From positions 20,547,848 to 20,611,847 of the forward strand of contig NW_026622986.1 of assembly GCF_023065955.2 (NCBI RefSeq): DNA of 64,000 bases, read 5' to 3'. This document shows, piece by piece, positions 33,020 to 46,215 of this stretch. A model generated the notes under the pieces. That model was not told the origin of the DNA. It worked only from the letters and a program-made list of their open reading frames with translations, and made no database searches. Origin of the DNA: Ursus arctos (Eukaryota > Chordata > Mammalia > Carnivora > Ursidae). Both the position numbers and the translations under genes were made by a program. Each line of letters begins with the position of its first letter. The stretch's first letter is position 1.

Positions 33020-34320
33020 GATTTTCTTAGTCTTTTAACTGAAACACAGCATACATATAGGAAAGTGCACAAATCATGAGCCTATAGTCTATAAGATAAT
33101 GCATTTTTCATAATGACACACATTTGCGTCACCATTAGTCAAATCAAGAAAACACTATTGGCACCTTAGAAGAATCCCAGAATCCTCCCTGACTTTCACA
33201 AACCACCATCAAAAATACCCCCGAAACAAACAAACAAAAACACTATCATGATTCTTGCACTATATATTAGCTTTCTTCTTTCTGAATATAGTGGGATAGG
33301 TCTTTTTTTTTGTATGTTGCTCCTTCCCGTGATGTGATGTGTGGAGGCTTCCTCCGAGTTGCTGTGTGTAATTGCAGTCTGTTCGTTTTCATTTCTGTAT
33401 AGTATCTCATTGTATGAATATGCAACAATTTATATTTCTTTCCTGTTGTTGATGGACTTTTGGGTTGTTTTGTACTGGGGTAATTATGAGGAGTGCATCT
33501 ATGAACACTCTTTGCATGTCTTTTGGAAACATATGGACATATTTCTAGCGGGTGTAGACCTAGGAGATGAATGTACTGAGTCATAAGACATGATATTCAG
33601 CTTTAGTAGACACTGTCAAACAGTTTTCCAGAGTGGAGTGCCAATGTCTATTCCCAACAAAAGGGAGAGTTCTAACTGCTTCACATCCTTCCCAACCCTT
33701 GGTTTCATTAACCTTCTTATTTTTAGCCATTCTAGAGGCTGTGCAGTGTCAGGTGTCAAGGACTGTAAATATCTGAGATTTTTATCCTATAGTCAAAGTA
33801 GTTCATTTACTCTACCTTCAGGGACCTTGAAAAGAGATTCGATAGTCCTGGGTCAGAGATGAAGGACAGTTTATTTCACAGCAATTATAGTAACGAGAAT
33901 ATCCACATTTCTTCATGGGTTCTCTGAGCCCCCGATCCTGCAGAGCAATGCAAAGAAAGCCAGATGGCACCTGCATGAGTAGTGAGTTGCATTACAGGCG
34001 AGGAATCCTGTATTAGGGAACCTAAATCTTTTATAGTGGGCAGTAAGCAGGCCTGCTTTGCTCCAAAGAGAAATACTATTTCTATCTCCCAAGTCTGTAC
34101 ACTACGCAAACATCTTTGAAAAGTAGTCTGGAGCAAAAAACAGATTCTCAAAGCAGAGTATTACCTTTGTTTGCAAGACATGCACACCCACGAGAGACTT
34201 ATGGAGAATCATCTTTCAGTGGCAGTGCAATACGGTTTTAATGCACACTTCACGGATAATGAAGATCAACACCTTTTCATAGTTTTTGGCAATTCGTATA
34301 TTCTCTTTTTAAAAATTGCA
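33020..34320 (-). mobile_element. L1 fragment, split by a solo LTR
   Basis: Antisense L1 3' part: 'aaagtgcacaaatcatgagc', 'gtatctcattgtatgaatat', 'gttttccagagtggagtgcc', and after the LTR 'gttttaatgcacacttcac'. Confidence 0.75.
33747..34218 (-). mobile_element. Solo LTR of an endogenous retrovirus, inside L1
   Basis: On the minus strand it starts TGAAAGATG and ends ACCTGACA, 472 bases. A TATA-like 'actataaaag' lies at 34029-34037 and AATAAA at 33875-33870, in the order expected for U3-R-U5. Flanks are gtgcag and gtggcag. It contains no coding retroviral sequence. Family not identified. Confidence 0.65.
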
Positions 34321-36399
34321 TATCCAATTCATTTTCTTCAGGACCTTTGACTAGCTGGGATCTTCCCCACAAATCTGGGAGAGTCTCTAGTGGTTTTATG
34401 TTTGTAATTTTATATCTTTTTCTTATATAAGACAAATAGAATTGTGTAATCAGCAGGCCCTGAACACCTGGGTCTGCCTTCAGTTGCCAGTTAACCCTTT
34501 TATCTCCTAGGCAGAATGTTTCTCTTTTGTGGGTTAAGAGTCTTCTTTCTACCAGCTGATATCCTATGATTACCCATAGTTTCTGCTTCCTCATGAACTC
34601 AGCTCTCATGCCCATGATGGAGTCCCTGACCGCTCTTGCTTTCATCATGACTTCAGACTTTCCCACATAGTAAGTAGTAAAACTAATTACCTAATTCATA
34701 TTCCCAGTAAAACTACAAGAGTAGAATAAGGATTGGCTCATCTTGTCCTTTTATACCAAACCCTGCTGTAAATCACTGATCAGCCTCTGAGATGATCGCC
34801 CTGTGTAGGTGTCTAAGCCAGATTTAGCAGGGTCCCCCAGGGCACAGCACCACTGCCGGCTTCAACAGGAGCTCTGTCTGCCATTTCTAACACACACATA
34901 GGGTCAAAAGTTAATTCAAAAGACAACCTCAGCTTCTGGGTAAAAGTTCAAAGACTGAAATATAGCACCTGCAAGCCTCATTGCAGATATTAGATGGAGG
35001 TATGGCAAGAATCCATAACTTTCAAATATGGAAGAGAAAATTCCAGATCCATAGACGTCTGGCATTAGCTTGTAGTCTCTGAGCCAATTGCTGGTCTCAG
35101 AATCTCTGAACTAGGGAAATCTTAAAATAGCTCTGGATCAACTCTTCTGCGAAATCCATGGCTAATCCTGTATTCCTGAAATGGAGGGACCAGGAGGAAT
35201 GACGGCTTTTCCCAGAACAGTCAGATTTACAGGGCGTGCCATTCATTACCGGGCCCAGAGTCATCAAACAGGTGAGACATACCAATTTTTTTACTAAATT
35301 AGTCCTATGGTAGTTTAGCGGTGGTCTGATTTGCTTCATTATTAGAGATTTTTTTTTTTTAATTTTGATCATGAGAATACTTAATTGCTAGATAATATTA
35401 GGAGAGGAGTTTAGAATGCCTTTCTACACTAAGTCAGTTCTCACCGGTGTTTAGAACAGGCTCTTTAGACATGGAACAGAAAGAGAACTAATATAGCAAC
35501 ACAAACTACATTAAAGTTTTATAAGGAAAATAAAAAGTTTGTCCCACAGAGGAAATCACTCCCTGTGTGTGGGGGTGGAAAGACAGTTGGGAACGTAGGG
35601 ACAGAGCCAAAGAGCGGAAAACACTGCAGCATCAGAAGAGAGGGAGAAAAAGTGGGCTGGGAAACAGCCCCCTCCATTAGCAACGAAGCCACCAGAGACA
35701 GAGGACTTTGGTTGATTCACAACTAGGTACCCTGAGAACTGCCCGGCTGCGTGTAAGGCTGGGACAGGCAACAGAGCATTCTTTTTACCTCTTGGCTTTC
35801 ATTTGTCAGATAACTGAAAGTTAACATTCCACGTCGTTTCACAGGTCTCTCTCTGTCTCTGTCTCTGTCTCTCCCTGCCTGCCCCACCCCCCCACTACGC
35901 TTCCCTACCCACCACCATGCTATCTCTCTTCTTTCCTTATGAACATGTTGAATGAACTAATAGGATGGACTATAGTACGTTACAGATAGAAGAGAGAGGA
36001 AAGAAGATATAAGACAGTATGCATTTTTTTTCCCTCTCTATGTTAGTGAAAGAACGAACAGTTACATACACATTCATTGGATATTAACCATGGGCAAAAC
36101 ATGGCGCTAGTTCAGGACAATAAAGCTCAACCTCGATCTTGTTAATATGCATGAACTAATAAAGCTGGTGCTTATGTGTTAGAGCCTCTATCTTCTCCCC
36201 TTCTCAAAGATGGTGATCCAGGAATCTCCTGCATTTCTCTCCCATTTCATCTACCTCCAGCCCTCCTTTTGGAGCATTCCCCTCAGCATACAAATGTAAT
36301 TTCATCTTAAAACAAATGAGGAAACAAACAAAAACCAACAAATTCTTCTCAACCTACTTCCTCCAACTCCAGTTTCCAAGCAATTTCTCTGCTTCCCTT
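34321..36399. other. Unclassified intergenic sequence
   Basis: Contains a 129-codon minus-strand open frame at 34277-34666 that I do not recognise, and a CT-rich tract at 35845-35880. It may be part of an unrecognised old retroelement. Confidence 0.4.
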
Positions 36400-37700
36400 A
36401 GTAAACTTCCTTCAAAGGTCTGTTGACATTCATCATTGTCAATTCCTCTCCTTCCATTCTCTCTTCAGCCCATTTCAGTCAGGTCTTTTCTCTCTCCATT
36501 CTATGGAAATAGCTCTTGTGTGTCAGTCATCTTATGATCACAGTTAATCACCACGCTTGACTTCCAGGATGCTCTCTTGGGTTTCTCCATACTTTGCTGG
36601 TGCCTCCTCAGTGTCCTCTGTTCATTGGTCCTTGTGTCCTGACCAGTTAATGGAAGGCATATCAGATCCTCTCTTTTTCACTCTTTACACTCACTCCCTC
36701 ATGGCTGTGTCATCTACGTACTAAAGATGTCCAATTTTTTTTTCCAATTCAGACTTCTCTCCCATACTGATTCAAATACTCAAATGTCTACTTGATGTAT
36801 CTCTTGGATGTTGAAGAGCTATCTCTAACTCATTATGTCCAAAACCGAGATAACGATAACACTCACTCCATCCAAAGTATTTCTTACATCAGTTCATAGA
36901 AAGTTTGCCCTTCCAGTAGCTCAGACCAAAATCCTGACAGTCCTTTCTCAAATTCCTGCCGACTTTGAATTCCTTTAATTATGAAATCCAATATCTGGTC
37001 CCAGCAACTACCATCGCATCTCAGTTCTTGCGATAGCCTCGTAACAGGCTGTCCTGCTCCTTATCTGTGTATCCTTATAGTCAGTGCTCCGCAGAACAGC
37101 CTGAGCAATCCTTCCAAAACGTGTCAGATGGCGTCAGTCTGTTGCTGAATACCCTGAAGTGGCTTCGCATTTCACGTAAGAGCCAAAGCCTTGTTGACTT
37201 CCAGGCATTATATGAAATGGTTCCCATCACTTCTGCAACCTTCTCTCTAGCTACTTTTCCCTCATTTTCTCTATAGTGGCCAAACCAACCTTCTTGCTCT
37301 TCTTCCAAAATTCCAGCAAGATCCAGCCTTGGGGCTTTTACCATGACGTGATTGTGTCATCTTTCTGTATGCTCTTTCCCTAGGTATATCCAGGGCGATC
37401 TCCTCCATCTCTTCCCATTTTCCCTTGAATCTCACCTTCTCGACCTTGTTTATGCAATTTGAAATTGCCATCTGCCCCTCCACGCACTCCAGATCCCTCT
37501 ACATTTCCATTTTTCTTTAACTCACAACCTTCTTACCTAGTCTGATTACTCATTTAGAATGCTATTGTTTATTATCTGTATCTTACCCAGAATGCAAGCT
37601 CCCTAATCGGCAGAACTTTCTGTTTTGTTCACCAATAACTCCCAAGCACTTTGAACACAGCCTAGCACGTAGTCAAAGTTCAAACATCATTCACTGAACT
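36400..37700 (+). repeat. L2 LINE remnant, long
   Basis: Shows L2 ORF2 and 3' blocks in order: 'cattatgtccaaaaccgaga', 'gcgatagcctcgtaacaggc', 'ctgaagtggcttcgcatttc' and 'aatgcaagctccctaatcgg'. Interrupted frames throughout. Confidence 0.8.
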
Positions 37701-38419
37701 AGAGATTCCCATTTGCGAGGGGCTTATGTTCCAGTGGGAGAGATACACAGGCACAATTAGTGTGTTCAAGGTTATTTGAGAATACAGAAAAAAGAGCAAT
37801 TTACTGTGTTAGTTGTGGGGGGCTGGTGAGCACTTCGGAAAAATGCAAAAAGTACCTTTGAACTAAATCTCAAGGGATGACTAGGTAAAGTTGAAAAGTT
37901 GGACTAGAAGCCCAGGGAAAGGGCAGAGCACTCAAAGTAGGGAATTCATCATGTGTGAATTTGTAACGTATATTGGTATGAGAGAGGCCAAAAAATGAAG
38001 CTAAAGAACGTATAGCCTCTGTTATCTTTATTTATTACTTTTACTCCCCCACAACACTGCCTTCTATCATCGTTTTTGTTTCTCTGTGTTTTCTTCTGCT
38101 TAGACACTGAACTCGATTGTGGTGACTATTTAAAACTATAATTCCTTGACTGAAGAAGTACAGAGAGGTCAAAATTTACTGCACGCGATAAGACCAGGAA
38201 GACACCCAGAGGGAAAGATCCAGGAACGTGGATGAGGCTGGGGGTGATGGTAGGGTTAGAGCCAAAAAGAGGAAAAGGGAGAAGCTGGTGAAACTTTGAG
38301 CAGCTGCCATGAAGACTGAAACTATAGAAAGAAAATATTTCTCTGAGATGTGCAAAGTGTTCCCTTTCTCCATCAGAAAACTTCAGTAAAGAACAACATG
38401 GCGTCCATGCTTTTTGGAG

Positions 38420-38770
38420 TTAATTTGTGTTGGTTTTCATTGAAATGCCCCTAAGCACTCCTACGAAGAAATGACAGTTGACTGGTAGGTAGACCATTTG
38501 AGGGAAATGCCCAATGAGCCACTGGAATAAATTTCTAATTCTCAGGAGAGCTGGAAGTAGAGAGTTGGGTGCCCTCACCAGACATGTGAGGGCGGAAACC
38601 ATGGGCATGGACGTGATCATCTAGGGACAGTGTGGAGAGAGAAACAAGAGATCCAAGGACTGACCAAAGGAGGGTGGGCAGGGAAAATGGAGCCAGCAAA
38701 AAGAGCAGTGTAAAAATTAAAGGATACCTAGAAATTGTGCCACGGAAAAAAGAGAGGTTTCAAGATTATT
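38420..38770 (-). repeat. L2 LINE remnant
   Basis: Antisense L2 blocks 'catgggcatggacgtgatca' and 'gagatccaaggactgacc'. Confidence 0.5.
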
Positions 38771-38782
38771 TCTGTCTCTGTC

Positions 38783-38786
<4 letters not shown>

Positions 38787-38832
<46 letters not shown>
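38787..38832 (+). repeat. (AC)n microsatellite
   Basis: About 23 AC units, the longest pure AC run in the window. Confidence 0.95.
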
Positions 38833-38834
<2 letters not shown>

Positions 38835-38994
38835 CCCTCCTTTTATGATCAAATGAGGTCCAGAGTCTAAGCTGTGAACTGCTGAGAAAGAACACTGCCC
38901 ACTTTCACCTCCTCACACAATGCCTTCTTAACATTTTAGCTAACTCCAGAACACTAGATCCTTAGCCAGGAGCAAGGAAATAATAACAATAAAA

Positions 38995-39195
38995 TCCAAC
39001 CTTTGTTAAGGACCTGTTCCTGAACTAAGATTTGACATAGATTATCTCCACTAATCCTCATGACAACTCTATGTGAGCTTTAAAATTTCTACTAAACGTG
39101 CGAAAGTGTAGACGCAAACACTTCAATCATGTCCAAAGGTCAAAGATCTGAGCAAGTGGCCAAGCTGGGATTTAAATCTGAACAGAACATCTGGG
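38995..39195 (-). repeat. MIR SINE remnant
   Basis: 'cactaatcctcatgacaact' and 'gcaagtggccaagctgggat'. Confidence 0.7.
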
Positions 39196-41218
39196 CTGGT
39201 CCCTGCTTTGCATTCCACCTCAATGAGTCGCTGCATTTTGAGTATTGCACTGGATGAAGAATTGCACTGAATTATTTTCTTTACAAGAAAGCTACAAGAT
39301 CTAAAACAACATTTTGAAATCCACAGTGACAGAAGAAGGCCGTGCCGGCAATTACGAATAAACCTGAGGGTAATGAAAGAGACTTTTAAAACATGAGCAG
39401 ATGAGGAAGGGGTCACAATAACATAAATAATCCCAAGCGTTGGGGAATATTTATTTGTTTTATTAGAGACACATAGATACAAACATTTGAAATCACTCAC
39501 AAAAGAAGGCTGGTCTTCGTTCCTATCCCGCAGATCATTTCTGACCAGCTTCCTCTCTTCCCCTTGTTAAACTCCTAATCCAGATAAATGTTTAGTCATT
39601 TTTACTTTATCAGAGAACGTCCAAGTACCTGCACTTAAGCCTTCACTTCATGCCCAAAAAAGGATCACATTTCCCGTGTTACGCTGGCTATTTCTGATAG
39701 CGGAATCTTCAGATACGTTCTTTACGGGTCCCATGATCTAAGTCTGTTTTTAGAAGAACATTTTTCAGCTTAAATAAATGAAGAGCAATTTAACTTCATT
39801 TGTTATTAAAGATTCTGAGGGTTTTTTTTTTTTTTTTCAGGACCCAAACCGCACTCTATTTATAAGGTTTTACCTTTCAAGACTAAATTGAGTTAGTGGA
39901 TTTATGGGTATCCTTAAATTTGTGACTGAATATCGCCATCCCGATGGGGTGAAACACAGCGAGCAGTGGGAAGGCCAGAAATTATAAAATCCTCTATTTT
40001 CCAGATCACAAGATGTCTAAAAATGGCTCGACTTTTTATGGTGTAGAAAATATGGTACGATAATATTTCAGTTTCTTGTCAAATGCAAACCCATCTAAGA
40101 AACAGATTGAGGTAGTTTGGCTAATTTTCAAATGTCTGACTCTCTGAACGTCAACCTTTTCCACTCTTTACTTTCTTCCAAAACCATTACAGATAACAAC
40201 AACTTTGAAAGGTCCACTTTGAAAAATCCAAAGGAAGAATGGAGAAGAGGCCACTCCCCCACCCTTGCTCTCTATCAGTCAACTCTGACTATGAGAGCAG
40301 ATAAAAGGAGGGCTGAGTGACATCTGGTCCTTGTCAATGCAGGTGGGTGGTAGAATGTGGGGCACATTTGCTGGAAGACAAGGAATTGGGCTTCGTTTCT
40401 GGACTTGTTCAAGTCCAGGAATAGCCCTTGGTTACACAAGGCACAGAAAGAGATTTATTTATCCATTTAACCACTCCCTCAACAAACATTCACCCGCTAT
40501 ACTGTAAGGACGTTACTAGAAGTCGGTGATGTTTGGGTTGGCTGCTGGTAGGCCTCTATCCAAGCACAACTTCTCCTGCACAGAGTAAGCCTTATTTCTC
40601 TGTCTCAGCCCCCCCTGCGATGGCAGATTCCCCCCAGCATCCAAGCTCGATTGCTGAGAAATAGCAAAGGGAGTGCTACTGCATCCCAGTGGAAACCTTT
40701 CTCTAATAATAAAAATAAATAATGAAATGAATACCTGAGGTTACCACAAGTGCATTTTTTCCTACAATCTCTGCTTTCCCTGACAGTGTTAGTTACTTAT
40801 CTTCTAGAGGAGGGAGGACAAAAATGGATGTCACAGAGAACATGACAAAATTTTAGAAGTCCAAGGACTAATTATGAGTGTTAAGCAGGCACATCAGTAG
40901 CTCCTCTCATTAAGCTGGAAGCTACTGAGTTTTTAACTTAAGTAAAATCCAGAACGAGAGGAAAGATTTCAATGTAAAATTCTTATGAAAAGATAGCTAC
41001 AGAGATCTTGAAGCCATGGACTCACTAACACAAGACAGAGCCAAAACACAAAGCCAGGGTGAGTGAGGTGGCCATATTCTCCTCAAGGATGAAAGAGAAC
41101 TAGGTCGAACTAAGCAATGGTTAGTGCAAGCTGATTATTAGTGAGAAGAGACACCTAAGCAACTACATTCTTTCAGGCTTGTTTTACATTGCTTAATAAA
41201 TAGTTTATAGTTTATTAA
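39196..41218. other. Unclassified intergenic sequence
   Basis: T16 run near 39823; otherwise no repeat or exon recognised. Confidence 0.5.
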
Positions 41219-41229
41219 TTGAAAAGAAT

Positions 41230-41410
41230 TGTAAGATTTATTTATTTAAGAGAGAGGCAGAGAGAGAGCAGGGGGAGAGGGAGAGGAAGACAAGCAGACG
41301 CCCCAGTGAACACAGAGCCTGACGTGGGGCTCGATCCCAGGACCCGGAGATCATGACATGAGCTGAAGTCAAGAGCTGGATGCTCAACTGACTGAGCCAC
41401 CCAGGTGCCC
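41230..41410 (-). mobile_element. SINEC
   Basis: Reverse-oriented with head 'gagccacccaggtgccc'. Flanks begin tgaaaa on both sides. Confidence 0.92.
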
Positions 41411-41692
41411 TGAAAAAACATTTTTTAACTGAATTCTATTATCATAGAACAAGCACAACGGAGTGGGAAATTGTGGAATTTCTTTGACTCGGATACCTTT
41501 GGACCAAGCTCCAAATGGCAGTTACCCTAACCACAGAAGTGAAATAACCAGCCCCCTGGGATAATGATCTTGCAGTTCCGAACCTGCAAATGTAGCTGAA
41601 GATGAAGTCTCCTCTCTCAGTGACCATCTCAAATCTTTGCTTACTTTCAGAGTCTCGACCCTGACTCTGACCCCACATCGATCACCTGTATT

Positions 41693-41894
41693 TTTTTTTT
41701 AAGATTTTATTTATTTATTCGACAGAGACAGAGACAGAGACAGCCAGCGAGAGAGGGAACACAAGCAGGGGGAGTGGGAGAGGAAGAAGCAGGCTCATAG
41801 CAGAGGAGCCTGATGTGGGGCTCGATCCCAGAACGCTGGGATCATGCCCTGAGCCGAAGGCAGACGCTTAACCGCTGTGCCACCCAGGCGCCCC
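41693..41894 (-). mobile_element. SINEC (young subfamily), full length
   Basis: Perfect 14-base duplication cgatcacctgtatt (41679-41692 and 41895-41908), long pure T run at the tail end. Confidence 0.96.
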
Positions 41895-42439
41895 CGATCA
41901 CCTGTATTCTTAGATTCACCTCAAAAGCCTCTGAGTTAAATTATGGACGTGCTTTTCCTGTAATTGCAAATGACTAGATTGTTCTTCTTTAAGCTTTACC
42001 AACCAAATCATATTTCTAGTGTGGCTTGTTCACTGAGGGGTATTGGTCAGAAGGTACAGAATACCAAATGTATTAGAAATTGGGTTGCTGTTCTAGATAT
42101 GTCTCAATGATTTAGAATGTCTCTGTAACCGTGGACTAAAACATCGGGCCTAACCACGCACTGCTTTTTATCTACACGTCCAAATTGTTGGACAGGCGTC
42201 CTTAAGCATTAATCTTGCAGTCAAACAATGAACAGGCCTGCACCCAAAGGAAATACGGAGTGTCAGAAATCTACAATGCCAAATATTTGTGGTAAGTACA
42301 TCAAGACTGGGATATGGTCTTATACCAGCAGAATGAGTATGATCTATAGTCACCGTTGGGAAGACCTCCAGCACTGTCATTACCCACATGTGGTCATTTT
42401 CACCTCTGACCATAATTACTAGTTTACCAGACCATCTTT

Positions 42440-42525
42440 AGAGCAGAGTCCATGATTTGTTCATTGTTATATTCTCAGAGCCTATATTGCCTGGCAAAGA
42501 GTAAGCGTTCCTTGAGTGTTATAGA
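42440..42525 (+). repeat. L2 3' fragment
   Basis: 'gcagagtccatgatttgttc' and 'attgcctggcaaagagtaag'. Confidence 0.5.
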
Positions 42526-43619
42526 AGTGGCATTTTTTTGGATGGACTTATGGGTGACATTGGAAGAGCTATAATCAGTGGTCAGAGCCAGAGAAGGATG
42601 CTGAAGTTTCCCTTCCAAAAATCTTGTTTTTCATTTTCTGTATCAACAAGTACCAGCCAGGCCAGCAGAGGGCAGTGTGACAAACTATGGAACTAGTTTC
42701 ATGGGGGAGGTGATGATAAAAGACCCTGAGAGAGCAAGAGGTTGGTGGTGTCTGAAACCTTCAGGTTATTGTCATCTGCCTGGTGCAGAATATTATCATC
42801 ACTCATTTTCCTTTAAATAGTTTGACACAGGGTGCTAGGATGCTTTTGTAGAACCAGGAAGATGTTCAAGAAAGAGAGAACCCCAGTTTCTGGCTGAATG
42901 CCCAAGTCAAGGGGAGGGCACCCCTTTCTCAAAGTGACGTGGTTCCTTCAAGACCGTGAGAGGCACATACAAATAGCCATGACCGATCAACGTATTGTAA
43001 TATGGCTTTTTAACAGAAAGCATTCCCCAGGTTCTAAAGAGAGATTTCACGCTCGTGAAAACAGAACCAAAAATAGAAGAAGTTACTTCAAACAATCCTG
43101 AATGATTTAGTGTGTTTCTGACAAGGGGAAAGACAAAGGGCATTTATTTTTCCTGCCACGAACACCAGAAGGCACTAACATTATTTTTGGCAACGAGGAA
43201 AAAAATGCAAATCACTGTCATAGTTCATCCTCAAACCCTGCATGCCCATTCATTTTCTAGAACACGTGGAAGTATTTTGACCATTCTTTTTGGAATTAAG
43301 TACCAAAGGTCATTCTGAAAGCAACATTTTAATAATTCTGAAATCTCATTTTAATAATTATGCAAATATTTAAAATGTGGTTTGTTGGAGACAAAGTACC
43401 TTTGAGAACACTCCTTAACATCCCTCATACTATAAACATTTATTTCTTATCTAGAGTGTGTGATGTACTCAGCTAGTCTCATGTGTTACTGTCTTCAAGG
43501 AGTTCTATTTTCTTAACACCTAGACTGAGTGTACAGAAAATGGAAGTTTACCTGATGGAGTCCACTGTCACCTTCTTCCTCCCTCAAGCTTTGATTGCCC
43601 CTGGCACTTAAAAAAAGTA

Positions 43620-43720
43620 ATTTCAACAACATTTATTGATCCCTTACTAAGGGTCTAGCATCGGGAAGTGCGTAGAAGAAGCTTAGAACTTATTCAGGCT
43701 TAGGGAAGTTCTGCAAAGTT
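43620..43720 (-). repeat. L2 3' fragment
   Basis: Antisense 'caacaacatttattgatccc'. Confidence 0.45.
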
Positions 43721-43784
43721 GGGGGCTAAGAATTAGGAAGCATAGTCTAAAGATGTTCCACCACAATGGGGAGAGTACACCATG

Positions 43785-44300
43785 GTGAATTTTATATGTC
43801 AACTTGACTGGACCACATGGATTTGGTCAAACGTTATTCTGGGTGTGTCTGTGAGGCTGTTTCTGGATGAGACTAACATTTGACTCTGTACGGAGTAAAG
43901 AAGATTGCCCTCCCTAACGTGGGTGGGCCTCGTCAAATCAGTTGAAGGCCTGAATAGAACAAAAAAGGCTGACTCTCCCCTGAATAAGAGGGAACTCCTC
44001 CTGCCTGAGTGCCTTTAAGCTGGGACATCATTTTTTTTTTCCTTTCTTTCTTCTGTCTTTGGGCTTACACTGAAATATTGGCTCTTTTTGAGTCTCAACC
44101 CTGCTGACTTTTGGACTAGAATTACATACACTATTAACTTTCCTAGGTTTTGAGCTTGCTCACTCACCTTGCATATTTGGGGACCTAACTGTCTTCATAA
44201 TCACATGAGCCAATTCCGTACGATAAATACCACGTTCCTCTATGTATGCAAGTATACATACATGCTATTGGTTCTGTTTCTCTGGAAAACCCTAGTACAT
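43785..44300 (+). mobile_element. Ancient LTR-like element
   Basis: 'gaattttatatgtcaacttg', 'ttattctgggtgtgtctgtg', 'agttgaaggcctgaataga', 'cacatgagccaattccgta' and the end 'gttctgtttctctggaaaac' give the full order of a common mammalian LTR-type repeat with an AATAAA-like signal near its end (gataaata). Family name not certain. Confidence 0.6.
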
Positions 44301-44815
44301 AGACCTATGCCCAGACTGGAAGGGTCAGCCCATTCACTACCTACCTGAGGAACTCAGCATTCAGTGTCAGATGGAAACTGATCAAGGGAATGACTTGGGG
44401 AAAATAAGATGAAGTTTTCTTCCCATAATCACCATAATGAACCTACATTAATAATTGAGAATGCCATGTACCAAAAACCCAAATCTATCTCCAGGGTTCA
44501 TCAATAAAATATAAAGGAGATTTTTCTCTATTAAAAACTCACCGGATTTGAAAGGAAGTCAATCTGGCTTTAGCAGTTTGTTTCATTTTGGTTTTTAAAC
44601 CAACACAGATTTTTAACAGGTTGACAGTCTTATCTTTTCGTCTAGTGTAGAGAGGATTGGATCTTAGCTCAAGCAATGGAGTGGGAAAATTGGCAGAGTG
44701 AATGGATTCCACAAAATTTGCTTATGTTCCCAGACTTGACTATGCCCCACCCCCACGTCAGTTCTACTGCCCACATCAGGTGCCTGAAACAGAACTTTGG
44801 CTTGACATCTAAAGG

Positions 44816-44816
<1 letters not shown>

Positions 44817-44850
<34 letters not shown>
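44817..44850 (+). repeat. (TG)n microsatellite
   Basis: About 16 TG units. Confidence 0.95.
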
Positions 44851-44855
<5 letters not shown>

Positions 44856-45204
44856 TGTATGTTGAAGCAAAGGTATGCGGGGATTTTTCTTTTCTTTTTC
44901 AGTCAGCTGTGTCTCTAAAGAATCACTAAAGACACAGAATTATCTTAGCACTTACACTCACCTGCTTATTACTGAAAAGGACACGATGTTATTCCAGTTC
45001 TTAATATTTATTTTATGTTCTTCTAAAAGAGAAAAATCTTTATTATTATAAAAAAATTCATCCCTTCTTCTGAGACTTTCTAGCTTTCTAAACTTTTCTG
45101 GTAAAGGCAAAGTACTCCAGCAAAAATTTCGGATACTAGAATACTCTCCAACAATTTCTAACCTTGAGGACTAGATGAACAGAAAGGAGGCCATATAGGT
45201 GGTG

Positions 45205-45425
45205 AAAAGATGAGTCCTGGCATTAGACAGACCTGGATTTCAACTCTGTTGTTTACTGTGTGCACTTGAGCAGATTTCTTAATGTCTGTGAGCCTCGGTT
45301 TCCTCTTCTACACAATGGGTTTATAATTGTACATACCTCATGAGTTGTCATAAGAAAGAATTGAAGTAACGTAGCTATGTGTTCAGTATAAAAAATGGAC
45401 AGGTAGTAAGTTTTCAGAAGTGTTC
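45205..45425 (+). repeat. MIR SINE remnant
   Basis: 'gacagacctggatttcaact', 'gagcctcggtttcctcttct' and 'tacctcatgagttgtcata'. One of the best-preserved MIRs here. Confidence 0.85.
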
Positions 45426-45784
45426 GTGAAGAGAACAGTCATGTTTACAAAATAAAACTTAAATACAGTGAGAATTAGACATTATAAAATATAATCTGTC
45501 ATTGTATATGTGTTCCTCAACATCTCCTTAACTTCAGAAGCCACACGTTGTATTTCCAACGCTAAGGTCATATATTCAACGTCTGTGATTGACAAAGAAA
45601 TTTAGCTTTGTCATAAACAATAGTATTTGTGAAATCACAGATTTAATGTGCTAGTTAGATTTTCTCTAACAAGCAACAGAAAACTGAAACTGTTAAAAAC
45701 TTTGTCTGTACGTCACTTAGAACCATCTCGTATCTCCCCAGTGGTCCACATATCACATTTTAGGAATGAAGGGATAACAAATAA

Positions 45785-45890
45785 GTGGGTGTAAGGACAA
45801 ACAGGAAAGGATAAATTGAGGAAGGCTTTGTGGAGGAGGAAGATTGGAGCAGGGGCTTGAGGATAAATCAAATCAGAAGACTCAGACAAG
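45785..45890 (-). repeat. L2 fragment
   Basis: Antisense 'gaggaaggctttgtggagga'. Confidence 0.45.
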
Positions 45891-46069
45891 AAACAATTGT
45901 TGAGTGAACTAATCGAGGTATCACGTCGTCCGTTAGAACTTCATGTATCAGTGAGGCGGGGTAGGAGAACACAAATGCCTGTTGAATTCGTGACTTAATT
46001 TGTGGCCCCGTGGCTGACCAGAGACAACATATGCAGAAAACCTACAGACATTTTACTCTATCCTTTTAT

Positions 46070-46215
46070 GCAGGGTCATTTCCTTCATCTGGGAAATAGA
46101 GATAATACTTGCTTCACAGATTACTGGCAGGGTTAAATGAGATAATGCGTGTGAAGTCTTTTTCATGGTGCTGCCAAGTTCTCAAGAAATGGTGGCTACT
46201 AATATTATTACAATT
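46070..46215 (+). repeat. MIR SINE remnant
   Basis: 'catttccttcatctgggaaa' and 'gcagggttaaatgagataat'. Confidence 0.75.
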
